From: Planctomycetaceae bacterium
GTDB lineage: Bacteria; Planctomycetota; Planctomycetia; Pirellulales; Pirellulaceae
NCBI GenBank assembly: GCA_027487485.1
Contig: JAIYDN010000009.1
Span: 62,001-126,000 of the forward strand
Direction of reading: 5' to 3'
Length of the DNA: 64,000 nucleotides
A program made the position numbers and the translations under genes. Positions within the stretch are counted from its first letter, which is position 1. Every line of letters starts with the position of its first letter. Of the stretch, positions 26,296 through 35,576 are shown one piece after another. The notes under the pieces are model-generated. The model did no database searches. It had not been told where the DNA came from and worked only from the letters and a program-made list of their open reading frames with translations.

Positions 26296-29208
26296 ATGCG
26301 ACCTCGAAAAATTGCGCCTACCACCCAGCAAACGAATGCAGCACAATCGACCGTGGTTGTTGCGAAAGTGGTTCAATACACCTGCTTCATTCTAGCGACC
26401 AGTTGGTCAACGTCTATCCATTCCAAGGAAGACCGCTCCGATCGCATCGAATCGGAAGTGATTGCCAAATGGGACTTTGGTGCGAAAGAGGACGCGAAAC
26501 GTGATGGTTGGCCGGATGGCTGGTCGAGAAGCACCGGTCAGAATCTTCCGAAGTTTATCCCGATTGCCATCGTTAAGGACGCAAATTCCAAGGAGGAGTT
26601 AGAAACGATCGAGCAATTTCGTAGTTTCGCATCTCGAGTCATGGTGGGGCGGCAGCAATCCAAATGGCCTTGGCAAGTCAATCTAGAAAGCACGCCCCCG
26701 GTAATCGATCGATGGCTGGAGCAAACTGCATTGAATCCTTACCTACGAGCTCAAATGGATGGTGGGGCGATCGAAGTTACCTCTCCGCCAATTGAGATTG
26801 ATAACCACTCACTTTACTTTGCGTCTGCCAAAATTCGTGGCCAATCGCTTGACTTTGAAGCACTGATCAAGCTGAAGTTCCTTGACGATCTGGGGAATAC
26901 CATTTTCCAAGTAAGTTCCAAACCGAGTCCACCCTCGGCGACTTGGGTAACCCTTACGACCGATTCGAACGAACCATTCGAAGGAGATATTCGCTTCGTG
27001 CAGGTAGTCCTTTCCGCATATCCGAAAACAATCAACGCATATCGAGCAGATTTTGGCTTCGATTCAATCGCCGTACACCAAACCCCTCGCCTGCGATTAT
27101 CCGTAGACAAAGACTCTCATTCCTATCGTATGGGAGACCCAATCACGGTTCGATGTGTTGCTACCGGGATGAAGGCGGAACAGCCATCGCTAAAGCTTAC
27201 GTTGCACGATCATGATGGCAATCTGATTCAAACGGTGCAGAAGAACTTCATCAAAGAGTCTTCAACCAAATTGGTTCATCAAGGTGCGAAATCGCCAAGA
27301 GCGACGCCGAAGACCCAGCCGAATGGGACTGGCGAACCAGAGTCGGAAAAGTACTGGCACGGCTACTGCGAATGGAAGCTTCCCGCATTAGAGTCTGGAT
27401 TTTATGAAATTAGCACTCAGATGACGCGAGGCCGGACCGGTACGTTCGACTTGTCGGAGCAGTTTGTCGTGCTTCCTAACGATGGGTTTGGCAGAAGCGA
27501 TATCCGATTCGGCTGGACCATAAACCATCTTCAACGATCCGATCCCAATTCGGAAATGACTGGTAAGCTAGTCGATTCCCTTCGTACAGCTCGCGTAGCA
27601 AAAGCAAAAATTCCGATTTGGTTTGATAGCCAGCTGCAAGAGTCGTCCGATGCATTTACTGAACGAGTCGATCGGCTTCAAGCAGGTGGTGTTCAATGCA
27701 TTGGTGTGATATCAGCTCCCCCCATGAGCCTGCGGAAAAAGTTCCCTCGACTTGATGCGGACTCCACTGGCCAGGCCTTGGAAGATTCCGTCTTGGTCCA
27801 AAGCTTTTTGGAACCAGTACTTAGGCAAATGTGTTTACGAATTGTTGACTTTCAGATTGGCTGGGATCAAGAAACTGATTTCGTATCGAACCCAAGATTT
27901 GCTTCGACTCTGGAAGCGATCCAAAACATGCTTCGACGATATGGACAAGAAACTTTCCTGATCGCTTCCCATAATCCTGATGTTCAGATGATTCCTGTGC
28001 CATCCATCGATCGGTGGCAGCTGCACCGCACCGAGGACTTTACCGAGCAGGATCTGCTGGCCGTTTTAGGGATAGGAGACAAGTCTTCCGAAAAGTCCTC
28101 GCCACCATGGCACAGCGTAACACCTATCGCAATGAGCCGATACTCGTTGGACGTAAGGGTACAGGATCTTGCAGCAAGAATGTTAGCGGTGGCAAGCGAG
28201 TCGGGAACACTTGCGACGACTGCATGGATTGCGAACCCGGTTGACGATGAGGTTGGAGTGCTAGATTCCCTCGGAAATCCTCGCGAAATGTATATTCCTT
28301 TTCGAACCATGTCGGGAGCCTTAGCTGGCCTGCGCAATACAGGTAGTTTGCCCAACTCGGTTTTGGAAAAAAACTACTTAGTACATTCTGCAGACGATGG
28401 TCGGATCATTACTTGGGCCACCAAGCCAAAAAATGTTCAAATGTACTTAGGCAAAAACATTACTGCTTTTGATGTTTGGGGTAGAACCGTTCCGGTTGAA
28501 TCTCAAGAAACGGATCGGGGGCTCGAACAGTCGTTAACCATTGGTCGATGGCCTATCATTATCTCTGGCGTTGACGTCAATGTCGCCAAGTGGCGAATGG
28601 GGATCAAGCTACTGGAGCGAAAAGTAGATCCCTTGGTCGGCCAAGTGCAGGAACTAAAAATCCAATTCGCAAATCCGCTTCCGAATACCGCGACAGGAAC
28701 TGTCCGTATCGTTGCACCAACTATCTTTGTCGAATCTACAACGGCAGCATTCGAAATTGCCCCTAATGAGACAGGCACCATCCTTCTTCCTGTCCAAGTC
28801 CTTCCGGACGCTGATACCACAGAAACTGAAATCGCGCTTGAATTCGAAATGGCAGGTGATCACCCTATTCGTTTCAGTATCCAGGAATGGTTGCAAGTTG
28901 GGACTGATGACTTTGAGTTTGAGATCGCCCTTCAAATGGATGATCAAGATCAGCTTTGGGTTACCGTGGAAGCGATCAATTATCGTGCCGAACCGACAAG
29001 TTTCGATTGTATGTTGTTGATTCCAAACCGACCTCGCGAACGGACTCAAATTGCCAACCTGACGGATCGATCGTCGCGCGTGTTTGTTATCCGAAAGGCA
29101 TCCGAGCTTCTCAACGAAACCTTATGGCTTCGATGTGAGCAAATTGGCACTCGCCGAGTTGAAAACAAGCGAATTCAAGTTGATGTTGTGGATCCGAAAC
29201 CCAAATAG
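26296..29208 (+). CDS. Large secreted protein of unknown function, 970 aa
   Basis: I do not recognise a named family. A hydrophobic segment (VVQYTCFILATSWSTSIHS, residues about 26-44) looks like a signal peptide, and the N-terminal third (KWDFGAKEDAKRDGWPDGW) resembles a carbohydrate-binding-like beta-sandwich. The middle (about 400-600) contains alternating helices and strands (IRFGWTINHL, VDFQIGWDQETDF) that could be a glycoside-hydrolase-type TIM barrel. The C-terminal third looks like immunoglobulin-like strands. The barrel idea is tentative. The ATG at 26296 adds 20 basic and polar residues before the signal; a GTG at 26353 would give a more canonical signal peptide. The gene is divergent from the isomerase-like gene with almost no spacer. 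Confidence 0.8.
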   Translation: MRPRKIAPTTQQTNAAQSTVVVAKVVQYTCFILATSWSTSIHSKEDRSDRIESEVIAKWDFGAKEDAKRDGWPDGWSRSTGQNLPKFIPIAIVKDANSKEELETIEQFRSFASRVMVGRQQSKWPWQVNLESTPPVIDRWLEQTALNPYLRAQMDGGAIEVTSPPIEIDNHSLYFASAKIRGQSLDFEALIKLKFLDDLGNTIFQVSSKPSPPSATWVTLTTDSNEPFEGDIRFVQVVLSAYPKTINAYRADFGFDSIAVHQTPRLRLSVDKDSHSYRMGDPITVRCVATGMKAEQPSLKLTLHDHDGNLIQTVQKNFIKESSTKLVHQGAKSPRATPKTQPNGTGEPESEKYWHGYCEWKLPALESGFYEISTQMTRGRTGTFDLSEQFVVLPNDGFGRSDIRFGWTINHLQRSDPNSEMTGKLVDSLRTARVAKAKIPIWFDSQLQESSDAFTERVDRLQAGGVQCIGVISAPPMSLRKKFPRLDADSTGQALEDSVLVQSFLEPVLRQMCLRIVDFQIGWDQETDFVSNPRFASTLEAIQNMLRRYGQETFLIASHNPDVQMIPVPSIDRWQLHRTEDFTEQDLLAVLGIGDKSSEKSSPPWHSVTPIAMSRYSLDVRVQDLAARMLAVASESGTLATTAWIANPVDDEVGVLDSLGNPREMYIPFRTMSGALAGLRNTGSLPNSVLEKNYLVHSADDGRIITWATKPKNVQMYLGKNITAFDVWGRTVPVESQETDRGLEQSLTIGRWPIIISGVDVNVAKWRMGIKLLERKVDPLVGQVQELKIQFANPLPNTATGTVRIVAPTIFVESTTAAFEIAPNETGTILLPVQVLPDADTTETEIALEFEMAGDHPIRFSIQEWLQVGTDDFEFEIALQMDDQDQLWVTVEAINYRAEPTSFDCMLLIPNRPRERTQIANLTDRSSRVFVIRKASELLNETLWLRCEQIGTRRVENKRIQVDVVDPKPK

Positions 29209-29210
29209 GT

Positions 29211-29378
29211 CTTCACCCTCCCAGCGAAGCGTCAGGGAGGGTCGGCCATCGAGCCTTTAGCGAGATTGCCGGGGAGGGCTGGGCGCTGGCAGATCGGGCT
29301 GCGAACAATGCGGTCGCCCCTCCCCAGCCACGCTTCCGCGGGCTGACCCTCCCCAAACGAGGTTTGGGGAGGGTGAAG
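29211..29378. repeat. 168-bp palindromic (MITE/REP-like) element
   Basis: The segment is bounded by a perfect 12-bp terminal inverted repeat, CTTCACCCTCCC at 29211-29222 and its complement at 29367-29378. It contains two further hairpins: ACCCTCCC/GGGAGGGT near 29215-29241, and a perfect 13-bp stem with a 3-nt loop at 29346-29374. Its G/C-rich pyrimidine/purine-strand bias differs from the flanks. It begins two bases after the stop of the 970-aa gene, a typical site for non-coding mobile repeats. It carries no gene. Confidence 0.8.
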
Positions 29379-29474
29379 TAGATGGCGATCGGCGGGAAGT
29401 TTCGAAAATTCTTTTAATAAAACCTCTCTTGAAGCGTTGTCTTGTCGTACGACTCAAGTTTTCTTGAACCATAA

Positions 29475-30023
29475 ATGCAACGCAATGATTCCAACATGAA
29501 GTCCGAATCGCCTTCCAAAGACGATCTGGAAATGAACCGGATATGGCTTAAAACAACCTTTGAACGGTTGGAACGCCCCTTGCTTGCTTATTGCTTGCGA
29601 TTGCTGAGCGGGAACATTGATCTCGCCAGCGATTGCGTTCAAGACGCTTTTCTGAGTCTGTGCCGAGAAAGCCGATCGGATGTCGAGGGACATGTCGATG
29701 CTTGGCTCTTTCGAACTTGTCGCAATCGAGCGATGGATTTCCATCGCCGGGAGGCTCGAATGACCTTTGATTCCGAAACGATATCAATGGCTGCATCCAC
29801 CACATCGGAGCCAGCTAGCTTAATCATCGCACAAGATGAGCAGGCTCAATTAAGACAGGAAATCGATCGCTTGCCACTGCGCGATCAAGAAGTCCTGTCG
29901 CTCCGCTTAAGCCAAGGGCTTTCTTACAAACAAATCGCAGAGATCACCGACCTTAGCGTTTCCAACGTAGGGGTCATCTTGCATCAAGCGATCATGAAAC
30001 TCAAGGCATCGATCGCGCCTTGA
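29475..30023 (+). CDS. ECF-type RNA polymerase sigma factor
   Basis: A 182-aa sigma-70-family factor of the extracytoplasmic-function group. Region 2 spans about residues 30-95 (LLAYCLRLLSGNIDLASDCV, QDAFLSLCRES, DAWLFRTCRNRAMDFHRR). Region 4 lies at about 130-180 with the helix-turn-helix LSYKQIAEITDLSVSNVGVI. Regions 1 and 3 are absent, as expected. The gene is 52 bp upstream of the vWA protein, whose cytoplasmic N terminus looks like an anti-sigma segment; this pairing suggests that protein controls the factor. The ATG at 29475 is followed by another at codon 8. No promoter it might recognise is obvious. Confidence 0.93.
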   Translation: MQRNDSNMKSESPSKDDLEMNRIWLKTTFERLERPLLAYCLRLLSGNIDLASDCVQDAFLSLCRESRSDVEGHVDAWLFRTCRNRAMDFHRREARMTFDSETISMAASTTSEPASLIIAQDEQAQLRQEIDRLPLRDQEVLSLRLSQGLSYKQIAEITDLSVSNVGVILHQAIMKLKASIAP

Positions 30024-30075
30024 TCCAAAGCCAAACAACCGAAACACATCGAATTCAGAACGAGAAGAAAACCAA

Positions 30076-32757
30076 ATGACATCGAACTCAATTCCAACCG
30101 ATGCTAACAGTCCATCCAAGCCTATCGAACCCTGGATGCTTAGCGCTTACGCGCTTGGCGAACTCGAACCGGACGATGCGGCTCGTGTGAGCCAAGCGTT
30201 GATTGCCAATCCGGCTTTGAAGGAAGAACTAAAGCAAATCCAGCAAACGATCGGAGCGGTCCAATCCGTCCTTCAAGAAACCGAACCCGCAGTTAGTCTG
30301 AAAGCAGATCAATCCAAACGTGTTTTCGCCAGTATTCTCGCTGGCGAGCAGCGCCTACCCACGACACTGCCCATGCGTCGGCAATGGTACCGCGATCGAC
30401 GAGTTGTAGGATTGCTTGTAGTTGCAGCGACCGTTCCGCTTGCCATGGTGATCGTGCCTGAATGGTTTGTTTCCAAAAACGAACTGGCGAATTCGATTTC
30501 GGTCCCAGAAGCAAAGCCTGAGGTGAGTCGCCCCGAATCTGTTCCTGTGGAGCCCGTCGCAGCCAGCAACAACCTTGCCCCTGTCGATGGTCTGCATGAA
30601 ACCGTGCAAGACGCGCATGCGGACGCCATGGTGAATGTGCCTGATCGCGAAATTGATTCCGTGGCCAACCCGGCTTCGCCCAAAAGCGACACGCTTGAAA
30701 GCATCCGAGATAGCACAGAAGTAGGACAAAACTTGCGCGTGGGATCCGGGAGCGATGCCCCGGGCGGCATGGGGTCCGGTGGCATGGGGTCCGGTGGCAT
30801 GGGGTCCGGTGGCATGGGGGCCGGTGGCATGGGGGCTGGTGGCTTAGGTCAAAACATGAACTTGGATAGAGCCAAAGTGGGCGGCCCTAGTTCTGGTAAA
30901 AAAGGGACTGAAGGTTCGTTGTTGGAGGGAATGTCCAGTGAGAGTAGTAGGACGCTTGCAACGAAACCTGCGGCACTTGCAGACAATGCACCGAGCGATT
31001 CGAAATCTACAAAGCTCAATAGCTCGCCTAGCTACACTGAAGACGCCAAATTTTTCGGTCGAAATGAAAAGTTGTCCGAAGGTAAACAGTCCGAAGGCGA
31101 GCAGTCCGATTACAAGCAGTCCGATGGCAAGCATTCTGATGGCAAGCCATCTGACGCCAAGCGAGACTATTCGGATGCTTTAGCTATGAGTACTTCAGGG
31201 CGAAGCCGAGATTCGGAACAGGTATTTCAGCAGATGCTTCCTGATGAACTCTCTGCAAACGTTCCGTTGAGTTTACGGAAACGAAATGCTAGCCCCGCTG
31301 GCGATCGGTTCGAATCCATCGTCGAGACTCCGTTCGTTACCCCAGCACAAGCTCCACTCTCCTCCTTTTCGGTGGACGTCGATACCGCCTCGTACTCGAA
31401 AATTCGCCAGTATTTGACTCAGACCAATTCCCTCCCCGTGCCCAACATGGTTCGGATTGAAGAGATGATCAACTACTTCGAGTACAACTATGCCGGCCCT
31501 GCCGACAAGGAACCATTCTCTGCCAACCTTGCGATGGAACCGTGCCCTTGGAATCGTGAACACCAACTCGTTCGAGTTGGCTTGCAGGCTCGAAAGCTAG
31601 AACGATCGCAACGCCCCAAGGCAAACTTAGTCTTCTTGCTCGATGTATCCGGGTCCATGGACGAGCCCAACAAGTTACCTTTGGTGAAGCGGACCTTGGC
31701 TTTGCTGACCGAGCAACTGACGGAGAATGATCGCGTGGCCATCGTTGTGTATGCAGGCGCTGCAGGTTGTGTCTTGCCCAGCACGATTGGCTCCAACAAA
31801 CAAGCGATTCTTGATTCGCTGAATCACTTGAATGCAGGTGGCTCTACCAACGGTGGCCAGGGCATTCAACTTGCATACTCAATCGCGAAAGAGCATTTTG
31901 TCCCCGGAGGCGTCAATCGAGTCATCTTGTGCACTGATGGAGACTTCAACGTTGGAATCACGGGGGATAACGGACTGGTAGAACTGCTTGAAGCCAATGC
32001 CAAAAGCAACATCTTTTTGACTTGTTTGGGCTACGGCCAAGGCAACTACAACGATTCGATGATGGAAAAGATCTCCAACCGTGGCAATGGCATCTACGGA
32101 ATGATCGATAGCGAAATGGAAGCTCGAAGGATGATGGTTGAACAGCTTCAAGGGACCTTGGTTACTGTCGCCAAAGACGTGAAGATTCAAGTGGACTTTA
32201 ACCCCAGCCAAGTTGCAAGCTACCGTCTGATTGGCTACGAGGATCGACGTCTTGCGGCCAAAGACTTCGACAACGACCAAAAGGATGCTGGAGAAATTGG
32301 GGCTGGCCACCGCGTGACTGCTTTATACGAGATCGCGATGGTCGGCGGATCGAACGATCGGGCTCGACCCGAAAACGGTGAAACATCCAAGTACGCCAAA
32401 AAACCAACCGTCGATGCAGCACCGATTCCAAGCGCACCGCAAGCTGCTGAACTGGCCGACGAGATTTTGACTTTGAAAGTACGGTACAAAGAGCCTGAAG
32501 GTACGGTCAGTGCCAAGCAAGAGTTTGTTCTAAAGAAAGTCGACCAGAATCAAGTAGTTGAGATCGATCGGGACCTTCAATGGGCAAGTGCGGTTGCCGA
32601 GTTCGGGCTACTGCTTCGCCAGAGCAATATGGCACCGCATGCGGATTGGGGCAACATGATCGAGCGAGCGGCAGCTTCGGCCGGCGGCGATGCCTATCGA
32701 TTGGAGTGCGTTCAAATGATGCGCAAAGCAGCACAACTTGCAAGCACACGGCGTTGA
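30076..32757 (+). CDS. Membrane von Willebrand factor A protein with anti-sigma-like N terminus
   Basis: An 893-aa protein. Residues about 15-70 resemble the short helical anti-sigma segment common in planctomycetes (AYALGELEPDDAARVSQAL). A membrane helix follows (about 112-132, VVGLLVVAATVPLAMVIV). The extracytoplasmic part has low-complexity repeats (GGMGS five times, then SDGK/SEGK-type repeats) and a long vWA region (about 390-700) with an intact MIDAS start DVSGSMD, framed by YfbK-type sequences (FSVDVDTASYSKIRQYL) and a C-terminal DUF3520-like domain (EILTLKVRYKEPEG). vWA domains bind proteins or metal-dependent partners. It probably senses envelope conditions for the upstream sigma factor; that is inference from gene order. 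Confidence 0.88.
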   Translation: MTSNSIPTDANSPSKPIEPWMLSAYALGELEPDDAARVSQALIANPALKEELKQIQQTIGAVQSVLQETEPAVSLKADQSKRVFASILAGEQRLPTTLPMRRQWYRDRRVVGLLVVAATVPLAMVIVPEWFVSKNELANSISVPEAKPEVSRPESVPVEPVAASNNLAPVDGLHETVQDAHADAMVNVPDREIDSVANPASPKSDTLESIRDSTEVGQNLRVGSGSDAPGGMGSGGMGSGGMGSGGMGAGGMGAGGLGQNMNLDRAKVGGPSSGKKGTEGSLLEGMSSESSRTLATKPAALADNAPSDSKSTKLNSSPSYTEDAKFFGRNEKLSEGKQSEGEQSDYKQSDGKHSDGKPSDAKRDYSDALAMSTSGRSRDSEQVFQQMLPDELSANVPLSLRKRNASPAGDRFESIVETPFVTPAQAPLSSFSVDVDTASYSKIRQYLTQTNSLPVPNMVRIEEMINYFEYNYAGPADKEPFSANLAMEPCPWNREHQLVRVGLQARKLERSQRPKANLVFLLDVSGSMDEPNKLPLVKRTLALLTEQLTENDRVAIVVYAGAAGCVLPSTIGSNKQAILDSLNHLNAGGSTNGGQGIQLAYSIAKEHFVPGGVNRVILCTDGDFNVGITGDNGLVELLEANAKSNIFLTCLGYGQGNYNDSMMEKISNRGNGIYGMIDSEMEARRMMVEQLQGTLVTVAKDVKIQVDFNPSQVASYRLIGYEDRRLAAKDFDNDQKDAGEIGAGHRVTALYEIAMVGGSNDRARPENGETSKYAKKPTVDAAPIPSAPQAAELADEILTLKVRYKEPEGTVSAKQEFVLKKVDQNQVVEIDRDLQWASAVAEFGLLLRQSNMAPHADWGNMIERAAASAGGDAYRLECVQMMRKAAQLASTRR
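30766..30840 (+). repeat. 15-bp coding tandem repeat in the vWA gene
   Basis: Five consecutive 15-bp units of GGCATGGGGTCCGGT type (30766, 30781, 30796, 30811, 30826) encode GGMGS/GGMGA. The last two units differ by a base or two. The in-frame period suggests a flexible linker prone to length change. Confidence 0.9.
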
Positions 32758-32831
32758 TTGTTCGTCCGCCGTGCCAAGTGAGATCAGTTTCGTTCGCGTG
32801 GGAGGCCACGCGAACTGAGTTTTTGGGCAGC

Positions 32832-34754
32832 TCAGATTGCTAACCGCTTCGCGTCCGCCTTCATCTTGGCAATTCGTTCCACTAAAGTTGCTTTGCCCTG
32901 TTCAAGCTCGGATGCTGCTGCAGGTGGCTCAACCGCAAACAAGTAGAACTTCACTTTGGGCTCTGTTCCCGAAGGTCGAACGGCGACTGAGTTACCAGAG
33001 GGCGTTGTCTGTCCAGGAAGCGCCAAGTCCAAGATCAACATGTTGCTCTTGGGGGCATCTAACGACTCCGTCGCGCTGCCGATCACTTTGCGAGTCAGGT
33101 TACCGTAGTCGCGAACGGCAACGACTTGCAATCCTCCCATTTCCTTGGGTGGATTATCACGTAGGGATTGCATCAGCTTTTTCATGTTCGCCATCCCCTC
33201 GCTTCCTTCCATTTGAACGTTGATCAAGTCCTCTAGATGGCAGCCGTGTTGAATTTGAAGCTGATCCAGGCGTTGATGCATGGTGAGCCCTTTGGCTTTC
33301 AGGTCCGCAGCTAATTGGCACATCAGCAAACAGGCCACCGGCCCATCTTTGTCACGCGCATATTGGCCGATGAGAAACCCGTGCGATTCCTCCGTTCCGA
33401 ATGCGAAGTCGTCAGGGCCACAGGCATCCATTAAACCAGCGATCCATTTGAAACCAACGTGGATGTTCCCTTCGCACCGCGCCCCGTAGCTTTCCGCGAT
33501 ACGCCGAGTCAAATCGGTGGTCACCAAGGTTTTGATCACGTATTTGTTGGGAGTTAAAGTGCCGGCGGCCTTCATTTTTCCTAAAACAAAATCGGTCAGC
33601 AATGCGCCCAGTTGGTTGCCATTGATCGTTGCCCAGTGGGAGCCTGGAGCCGTGGTTACAGGGCAGGCGCATCCCATACGATCGCAATCGGGGTCTGTTG
33701 CCAGAATGATCTCGGCACCGGTTACTTTCGCCTGCTCAATCATTGCATCGAAGACGATTGCATTTTCGGGATTGCTTACGTGGCCAGGAACATTTGGGAA
33801 ATCTCCGTCTGGTTTGGAATGAGGTTCATAGACCGTAACGTCTTTGAAGCCGGTCGCTGCAAGCAAAGGGAGTACAGCGAATCCACCAACTCCATGCAGT
33901 GGCGAATACAAAACTTTAATGTCGCGAGAGCCGGGCCAGGCAAATTTGCTGGCTGCTTCCAAGTACTTTTGATCGATTTCGGCTGTTACAACGGAAACCT
34001 TTCCATCAGCAAGAGCTTGAGCAAAGGAAGTTGTTTTGATTTGCTGAACGTTCATGACTCGTTCGATGATTTCCGAATCGTAGGGCGGCAAGACTTGTCC
34101 ACCCGTGGACCAATAGACTTTGACAGCATTGTCGCTAGGGGGATTGTGCGAAGCGGTCACCATGATCCCACAAGTACAGCCCAAATGACGGACAGAAAAC
34201 GACAGCTGGGGTGTCGCTCGGTAGTCGTCCAAAAAGTAAACATGAAAACCATTTGCGACCATGATCGATGCGCAAAGCTCGGCGAAGTGCCTGGATTTGT
34301 GTCGAGTGTCGTAGGCGATCGCGCAGGACAGCTTCGATGGACGGTCAGGTAGTCCAAGTATGGTGTCCGCTAATCCCTGAGCGCTCTCCCCGATAGTTCG
34401 GTCGTTAATGGCATTGGAACCGAAATCGTACATGCGGCCCCGTCTGCCGCCGGTTCCGAAAGGAATGATTGTCCAAAACGCGTCATCCAGAGCTTGCCAT
34501 TTCTTCTGATCGATGTGTTCCACGATGGCAGGTGCGTAAGAGGCATAGCGGTCTTGGGTCAGCCAACAAAGGATGTTTTCGAGGGCTCCCGAGCTAATTT
34601 TTCCGTTGGCTTGCGCTTCTTGAACGCGATCAATGGCGGTCTGGATGGATGGTGATAATGACAAGTGATCGGTTCCTGAAATGCGTTTTTGCGTTGATCT
34701 CTCAAAAGGGTCGAAAGATTCTAAGTGCAATACGTGGGTTGTGCTATACGGCAC
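32832..34754 (-). CDS. Phosphoglucomutase/phosphomannomutase family protein
   Basis: A protein of up to 640 aa in the alpha-D-phosphohexomutase family, which moves phosphate between C1 and C6 of hexose phosphates. The phosphoserine loop is MVTASHNPPSDN, the metal-binding loop is ATDPDCDRMG, the sugar-binding motif is GTEESHGF and the phosphate-binding motif is RPSGTEPKVKF, all intact. At about 610-640 aa it belongs to the long PGM2-like group (usual length 550-600). No ATG is available near the N terminus; a GTG at 34754 and a TTG near 34661 are the options, so the first 30 residues are uncertain. It is divergent from clpP1. Confidence 0.92.
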   Translation of the reverse strand: MPYSTTHVLHLESFDPFERSTQKRISGTDHLSLSPSIQTAIDRVQEAQANGKISSGALENILCWLTQDRYASYAPAIVEHIDQKKWQALDDAFWTIIPFGTGGRRGRMYDFGSNAINDRTIGESAQGLADTILGLPDRPSKLSCAIAYDTRHKSRHFAELCASIMVANGFHVYFLDDYRATPQLSFSVRHLGCTCGIMVTASHNPPSDNAVKVYWSTGGQVLPPYDSEIIERVMNVQQIKTTSFAQALADGKVSVVTAEIDQKYLEAASKFAWPGSRDIKVLYSPLHGVGGFAVLPLLAATGFKDVTVYEPHSKPDGDFPNVPGHVSNPENAIVFDAMIEQAKVTGAEIILATDPDCDRMGCACPVTTAPGSHWATINGNQLGALLTDFVLGKMKAAGTLTPNKYVIKTLVTTDLTRRIAESYGARCEGNIHVGFKWIAGLMDACGPDDFAFGTEESHGFLIGQYARDKDGPVACLLMCQLAADLKAKGLTMHQRLDQLQIQHGCHLEDLINVQMEGSEGMANMKKLMQSLRDNPPKEMGGLQVVAVRDYGNLTRKVIGSATESLDAPKSNMLILDLALPGQTTPSGNSVAVRPSGTEPKVKFYLFAVEPPAAASELEQGKATLVERIAKMKADAKRLAI

Positions 34755-34874
34755 CTAGCAAGTCGGAGATCGATTCCGCGAGGTTAAGCTGTAGCGAATA
34801 TCTAACCAGAAAGAAACTGCCGGAAGGCAAACTTTCGAGGCAGTGGCCTTGCCAAAAATTGGCCAATCGGAAAG

Positions 34875-35546
34875 ATGTACACAGCAATCGTTTTTACTCG
34901 CAGGAAGGGAAGGCCACAATTGAATCACTTTTCGAAAATGCCGCCGGTCTTTGATTCGCAAGCGTATCAAAGTTACCAGCGCCAACGCCAAATGACTCTT
35001 GGTGATCTTTTGTTGGAAAACAGAATTGTTTTCCTGCAGGGGGAAATCTACGCAGGCAATGCCAACGAAGTCATTATGAAGCTGCTTTATTTGCAAAGCG
35101 AGCAGCGTCGCAAGGATATTCATTTCTATATCAATTCGCCCGGTGGCGAAGTGGTATCAACCCTCGCGATCTATGACACCATGCAAATGCTGTCATGCCC
35201 TGTAGCCACGTATTGTGTTGGGCAGGCTGCCAGTGGTGCTGCAGTTCTGTTGGCTGGCGGGTCGCCTGGCAAGCGTTTTTGCTTGCCAAACAGTTCTGTC
35301 ATGGTCCATCAACCTCACGGTGGGGTCCGAGGGCAGATTTCCGATATTGAGATTCAAGCTCGCGAGATCCTGCGAATGCGAACTCAGTTGAATGAAATCC
35401 TTTCTCGGCACACGGGCAAGTCTGCAGAACAAATTGCCAAAGATACAGACCGCGACTTCTTCTTGACTGCCGAGCAGGCCAAGGAATACGGGCTCGTCGA
35501 CCAATTGTTGATGAAGACCCCAACCATTGATGAAGAGAATTCCTAA
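34875..35546 (+). CDS. clpP: ATP-dependent Clp protease proteolytic subunit, first copy
   Basis: A 223-aa ClpP. The catalytic serine lies in GQAASGAAVLL, where the usual AASMGA is changed to AASGAA, so the residue after the serine is glycine instead of methionine. The histidine is in VMVHQPHGG and the aspartate in KDTDRDFF, so the triad is complete. The N terminus has an additional approximately 20 residues before the family core (VFDSQAYQSYQRQRQ). The neighbour 30 bp downstream is a second, more canonical ClpP, so the two may form a mixed two-ring protease as in other bacteria with paired clpP genes. The start is the ATG at 34875; a later ATG (MPPVF) is possible. Confidence 0.93.
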   Translation: MYTAIVFTRRKGRPQLNHFSKMPPVFDSQAYQSYQRQRQMTLGDLLLENRIVFLQGEIYAGNANEVIMKLLYLQSEQRRKDIHFYINSPGGEVVSTLAIYDTMQMLSCPVATYCVGQAASGAAVLLAGGSPGKRFCLPNSSVMVHQPHGGVRGQISDIEIQAREILRMRTQLNEILSRHTGKSAEQIAKDTDRDFFLTAEQAKEYGLVDQLLMKTPTIDEENS

Positions 35547-35576
35547 CGCACTCAAAACTCGGAGCAAGTACTCAAA

